From contig BSYO01000022.1 of the NCBI GenBank assembly GCA_033239525.1, forward strand, positions 6,777,947-6,841,946: a stretch of 64,000 nt of DNA. The letters are read 5' to 3'. The notes beneath the pieces are model-generated. The model worked only from the letters and a program-made list of their open reading frames with translations, was not told where the DNA came from and did not search any database. The translations under genes were made by a program, and so were the position numbers. Numbering within the stretch: position 1 is the stretch's first letter; every line of letters begins with the position of its first letter. Origin of the DNA: Nepenthes gracilis (lineage: Eukaryota; Streptophyta; Magnoliopsida; Caryophyllales; Nepenthaceae). Shown here piece by piece: positions 59,790 to 64,000 of the stretch.

Positions 59790-60220
59790 TCGAAACCTCC
59801 TTATTGACCTAAGACAAATAGCATGTCCGACTAGTGACTTGGTCGCCAAGGACCTCTCTGATGTCGCATGCTGCCATGAATTTTATTTTAAGATGTAGGA
59901 TTGATGTTACCACCCTGAATGCAATTAAGTAGGGTCATCTTAGAATAGTATTATAGGTCAAGGGTAAGTTGACTACTAGGAAGGTGAGCATGCTGGATGC
60001 TGTCTTTGGATACGTCCCTAGTGTGACTTCCAGTTGAATGATTTCCTAGAGCGAAACAAGCACATTATTAAGTTCGTATAGGGGTCCTTCGGTCGGTGTC
60101 ATTTGGTTCGTTTTTAACTCGAGCTTAAAATAGGTATCAAGATTTTACAATTTTTTAAATTTTTATTATCAATAAAGACTCGTTTCAATTGATAATCAAG
60201 TATACCATCTGAAACGAGTA
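59790..60220 (-). pseudogene. Element D protease region (broken)
   Basis: The nucleotide sequence runs parallel to the element B protease. On the plus strand GCATGTCCGACTAGTGACTT answers GCATGTCCGCCCAGTAACTT, and ACTACTAGGAAGGTGAGC answers ACCACTAAGAAGGTGAGC. The same protein motifs can be followed only across frameshifts. Confidence 0.75.
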
Positions 60221-60349
60221 CAGTTACAATAAGATGATCAAAATGGAGAGTCATTATATGAGTCATAACGTCATTATTAAAATTAATGATAGCATTTCTA
60301 GCTCCTATCCTCTACTTCTTACTATTAGAAGTCTTTTCTAGGTAGTTTT

Positions 60350-61044
60350 GAGTATTGTTTATGGGTGGTCTCGTGGACACCATATTAACAACTTTGACCG
60401 TAGCAAGATTGCATGGCTGGTCCTGTTGGCTCGGCTTGTCTTCATCTTCTCACCTCCACTTGGGAGGTGGATGCAATCCCCTTAGCATTGAGGAAGGTCC
60501 TCAACTCCAAATGGTTTGGAGTGGTGTGTTTGATTGGCCTGCAACGGGCCCTTCTTGGTAGGGTACTACACAAAGCTTTTGCTTAAGCCAAAGGCCTCCA
60601 ATTGTGTCGAAAATAATGTGGACTTTGCTGCTCTTGACTTTCATCTCGCGCTCCAAGACTTAGTTGGCCATCCAACCGTATCTGGACTCCATAGCTCGTG
60701 GCTTCTCAGGCCTCAATGTCGTTAGGTCGTTGTATCATTTCCATGGTGAGCTGCTTCTTTCTCCAATTCCTCCTTTTAGATGCCAAAGTTTGTGAATTAG
60801 AAGAAGGAGCTCCCAGTTGTCCCTCCAAACATATGGTCTGGAGCAATTTTGACACCGTGTCCACCTGGGTAGCAAGTGTCTCCATGTTTATATCTGTGGA
60901 TAGATGAGCATCTCCATGACTATCTATGGTTAGGTCGTCGCCATAGGAGATTGTGTCTCTCACGGGTACACTTGCTTGAACCCTGGTGTTCATCATATTT
61001 ATTTTCTTAGGTTGTGTGGTTATACTTTTTGTTGATTCCCACAA
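60350..61044 (-). pseudogene. Element D gag N-terminal part (broken)
   Basis: The frame at 61044-60706 begins soon after the primer binding site. It is a polar, low-similarity leader with MNTRVQASVPVRDT, resembling MVNTRAQPSESARDAT at the start of element B gag (14770-14720). The conserved gag core found in element B is not intact here. Confidence 0.7.
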
Positions 61045-61053
61045 ATTATACCA
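61039..61053 (-). other. Primer binding site of element D
   Basis: The minus strand reads TGGTATAATTTGTGG one base inside the 5' LTR. The first six bases fit the initiator-tRNA-Met complement; the rest do not, so the primer tRNA is uncertain. Confidence 0.55.
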
Positions 61054-61054
61054 A

Positions 61055-61797
61055 TGTTGGGTCCCTAAATTCGGGTTATCAAATGAATAAGGGAACCACC
61101 TTTCTTAAGTGTCTAATTGGTATTAAATCTTCGTTACTCTAAATTTGGATCTTACACATCATTATAAATGAATAGAGATAAGAGGAATATGATATTCACT
61201 CCCCAATATGTCATCTAATATTTATTTAAATTAGTAATTTTTTCAATTGGTTGAGAAAGATATGAGAAAGAAAATACAAGAATGCAAGTAAGTGGGGATT
61301 GTGTGTTTGTTAGAGGTCGATGCTCTGTCAAGTGCAATCGGATGGGTGACGTGCTTTAGGGTGATGCACTCATATGAAGAATGGCTAACTATTTTCTTAG
61401 TCTTGCTTAGACTGTTTGCTTTATTTGTTGTTTGACCTTTTCTTCTGTGAGGGTGATACTGTATTTATAGTGAGAAGTGTCGATTTTGCAGCTTCCTGGG
61501 TATTATGCCTCTACAGTTATAAATGGGGCTTAATTCTATAACTATCGCCTACATTTATCTGTTGAGCTGTATAATTTTTGACTATTTATTCGATGTGTTA
61601 ACCATCTTTAACATTCTATTGATTATCTATTAATACTTATTTATTTTTAGATGGTTCGGATTGCACCTTTTAGGTCAACCATCATGCCTTTTTCATCTTG
61701 AGCACAGAGGGTCTTCCGTTTGACCTCTACCATTTGGGCTTTCTTGCTTTTACATACTGAGTTTTGGGTCAACCCATATACCAACGAACCCATAGCA
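61055..61797 (-). repeat. Element D 5' LTR
   Basis: On the plus strand it starts TGTTGGGTCCCTAAATTCGG (so it ends ...CCCAACA on the element strand). It contains the middle segment missing from the 3' LTR. Confidence 0.83.
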
Positions 61798-62440
61798 ACG
61801 TAGTCATTTTTGAAAATTATCATATATTAATATCATCTAGTACATATATTGCATATTAATTGGCCTTACAATTTTTAACTAAAATATAAAAGATATTAAA
61901 AAAATTTGTAAAAATTAGAAAAAATAAAAAGAAACAGAAAAAAATTAAGAATAATTTTTATCTTGTCAATTGATCCAACTTCTCAAATCATATGAAATAT
62001 AATATAGGGTGAATTAATTTAGAACATCAAAAGTTATTATATATTAGGATTTTTTCATTAAGTTGTTATACTTTAGGATATTATAATAATTATTGATAGG
62101 TACCTAAAATTTAAAATATAGTTTGAATAAATTATGGTGAAATTGTTAAACTTTTTTAATTATATCCTGCGCACTTCAATAGCAAATAAGAATTCCGAAT
62201 GAATTGAAATTCGCTCCTTAATATATTTTACAATGCACAATTCAATAAACTTTTAAAAAATAAAATATGGGAGATATTAAGAGGATGAGAGGGAGAAATG
62301 GAGGACTTGGTTCCATGTTTTGTAAAATAACAAGTGAATTAGATACTAATACTATTTTCCTAATTTTTTGAAATCCGTCCCCTTTTATCGGGAAAAATGA
62401 AGCATATTTATAACCACACTGTCAGTTTTGGCTGCTTTAT
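61798..62440. other. AT-rich spacer
   Basis: I see no gene or clear repeat. Confidence 0.5.
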
Positions 62441-64000
62441 TGGAGTATCCTGGATCTCTATTTGAATTATTTTATTATTAATTGTGATTTTGGATAATTT
62501 AGGCGTCATAAAAATTAATTAAAAATTATAAAATCTGAAAAATATTTGGATCAATTGGGCTGATACTCGAGGTATATCAATATTGTTGCCCGACTATCAT
62601 TTTGAATCATGAAATAAAAGAAAGAAAAATAGAAAATATAAATATATAATAATAATAATAATATATAAAAAGAAAAAAAGAGATTCACAGGATCAGGGAA
62701 AGAGAAACGAAGGAAGAGGGGAAAAGTGGAGAGAGAGGGAGACCAGCGCGGCGCCATTACCACCGTCGTCACTAGAATTTTTGACGCTAGGAATGGATGC
62801 CAACGAAGCCCTCTCTGTAATGCTATCATCTATTTTGTGTGCCGATGTGAGGAGAGGACGAAATCACGAACCGAAGCTAAACGACCATTGTTATGACCGC
62901 CTTACCGAAGAAAATGGATGAATCGAGGCAAGTAATTGTGGATGTAAATTTTGGGGTTACATGTAGTGATTTTTGGAGAAATTGGTTGAATCAGAAAAAA
63001 AAGGGTAAAAGAGGCATGGTGGAGAGAGGAGGCGCTACCGACGACTGCATGCACCGCCGTCCGCTGCTGTAGCCGTTGCCGGGTAATGCCACCGTGGTCG
63101 CCGCCATCATTTCTGCTAGAGCTGCCACCGGTGGAGGAGGAGAACCTGAAGAGAGAGGTAGAGACGGGATGCGACAGGAGAGAAAATCATCCAATTTGGG
63201 TACTTCAGAGTTCCCTTTTGGCAAATCTACTTAGAATAAAGTTGAGGCAAGTATCTGTAACCCATTTTCTTAGTTTGATTTAATATTTGATATATTTTGG
63301 ATATTATTTAGAATTTTTATTGACATGAATGTATTTTTATACACCTGATTTGTTTATTCTGGACATGCATGTATGGCTCATTGGCTGATTTAGAGGTTTC
63401 TGGTACAGGTGTTATTAGTTTAAAGGGTCTAATATTTTTTTAAAAGTCTAAATAATTTATCAAACATTGTATATATTTATATCAGTATATGTATATGAAA
63501 ATGCCATGAAACTTGCATAGGCCGTATATTTTTACATGCATGTGTTAGGTTGTGGTTACTAGATTTAGATTTGGATATTGGATATTCTAACCAACTTATG
63601 ACATAGAGATATTTGTTATTTAAAAAATCTTTTTTGCCGGCGGAAAGATTTGAAGTAGTGACCATTCACATTTGGATGATTTGATTTGATATTATAATAT
63701 ATTTAAACATCCTATTATATCTGACAAATTTGAGAATTACACTCAAAATTATAGGTGATAAAATATAGTAAACAACCTTACCCATAGGAGACAGAGTAAA
63801 TGGGTGGCCAAGCATGCTGGCCTAATTTGCATTTGATATGGTATAAGGTTATTAGGAATATGTGTAATCATTTATTAAGTAAGTTTTTAAATAATTAGAA
63901 CTCAAATTTAATACATGATTTGTATTTCTATATAGATTTATATTGAATTTTGATTTGGATTTGAATTTAAGATTCACTGATTTTGTCCACAGTTGGATCT
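62441..64000 (+). repeat. Del/Tekay-type gypsy LTR, runs off right edge
   Basis: The start TGGAGTATCCTGGATCTC is a decayed TGTAATATTTCGGATCC. AATTGTGATTTTGGATAATT, an AAT array (62645-62662), a GA/CGG-rich block (62690-63180) and GAGGCAAGTATC (63244-63255) follow in family order. About the last third of the LTR is outside the window, so whether it is solo or part of an element is unknown. Frames at 62551-62829 and 62991-63224 are not genes. Confidence 0.82.

Larger units (their letters stand above)
54045..61797 (-). mobile_element. Element D: Tat-lineage Ty3/gypsy with antisense ORF region, degenerate
   Basis: The left LTR (54045-54500) is the 3' LTR and the right LTR (61055-61797) the 5' LTR; they share blocks such as GATAAGAGGAATA-like text and TTGATTAT(C/T)(C/A)ATTAATAC. 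The minus-strand interior has gag (61044-60350), protease (about 60200-59790), RT (59223-58978) and integrase (57483-57247). Between integrase and the 3' LTR a plus-strand frame encodes a domain typical of extra ORFs in Tat elements. All coding parts carry frameshifts. The flanking 5-mers (CTATA, ACGTA) do not match, so the outer borders are approximate. Confidence 0.86.

Noticed and set aside
54040..61802. Target-site duplication for element D
   Set aside because: CTATA on the left and ACGTA on the right share only part; the borders may be off by a few bases, so no duplication is claimed.
1..64000. Possible novel defence, biosynthetic or CRISPR-like system
   Set aside because: No clustered non-TE genes, no regular spacer arrays, and all multi-ORF stretches resolve into retrotransposon domains.

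Overview
This is a nuclear segment of a flowering-plant genome. Two ordinary plant genes with spliced exons sit in AT-rich DNA dominated by nested LTR retrotransposons. The NRT2 coding sequence is strongly GC-rich against its AT-rich surroundings. That fits a monocot, but the window does not settle the species.

Genes. At the left edge, on the minus strand, the first three exons of a secreted polygalacturonase-like (GH28) gene run off the window (1-1954). Near 49-51 kb, also on the minus strand, lies a complete two-exon NRT2 high-affinity nitrate transporter (49030-51066, 508 residues by my splice model). I saw no other intact host gene, no rRNA or tRNA gene and no CRISPR array. Most other open frames are retrotransposon debris or chance frames in the GC-rich part of LTRs.

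Mobile DNA, left to right. 3018-12251: a Ty3/gypsy chromovirus of Del/Tekay type (minus, LTRs about 2.2-2.4 kb). 12252-about 15955: a truncated Tat-lineage gypsy (minus), joined to the first at a microhomology junction. 17947-about 22440: a decayed copia element (plus). 25300-27090: a more decayed copia remnant (plus). 27990-35453: a TNT1-like copia element (plus) with a perfect 5-bp target-site duplication. It carries a gypsy solo LTR inside its pol, and the junction of the two has been tandemly duplicated (1.28 kb). 35651-47575: a three-level nest, namely a copia-type solo LTR holding a gypsy solo LTR, which holds a complete but coding-dead gypsy element. 51465-52360 and 52826-53393: solo-LTR-like segments upstream of NRT2. 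54045-61797: a Tat-lineage gypsy (minus) with an antisense extra ORF region. 62441-64000: one more Del/Tekay-type LTR running off the right edge.

A single LTR family (TGTAATATTTCGGATCC-type start, CGTGACA-type end, 2.2-2.6 kb) therefore accounts for seven insertion-derived copies plus one duplicated fragment. Each sufficiently complete copy has the same layout: AT/AAT microsatellite, a GA/CGG-rich block, then a conserved AGGYAAGTATC-like motif that resembles a 5' splice site. I found no new defence or metabolic system. The most informative signals are the order of nested insertions, the junction-spanning duplication, the splice-donor-like LTR motif and the antisense ORF.
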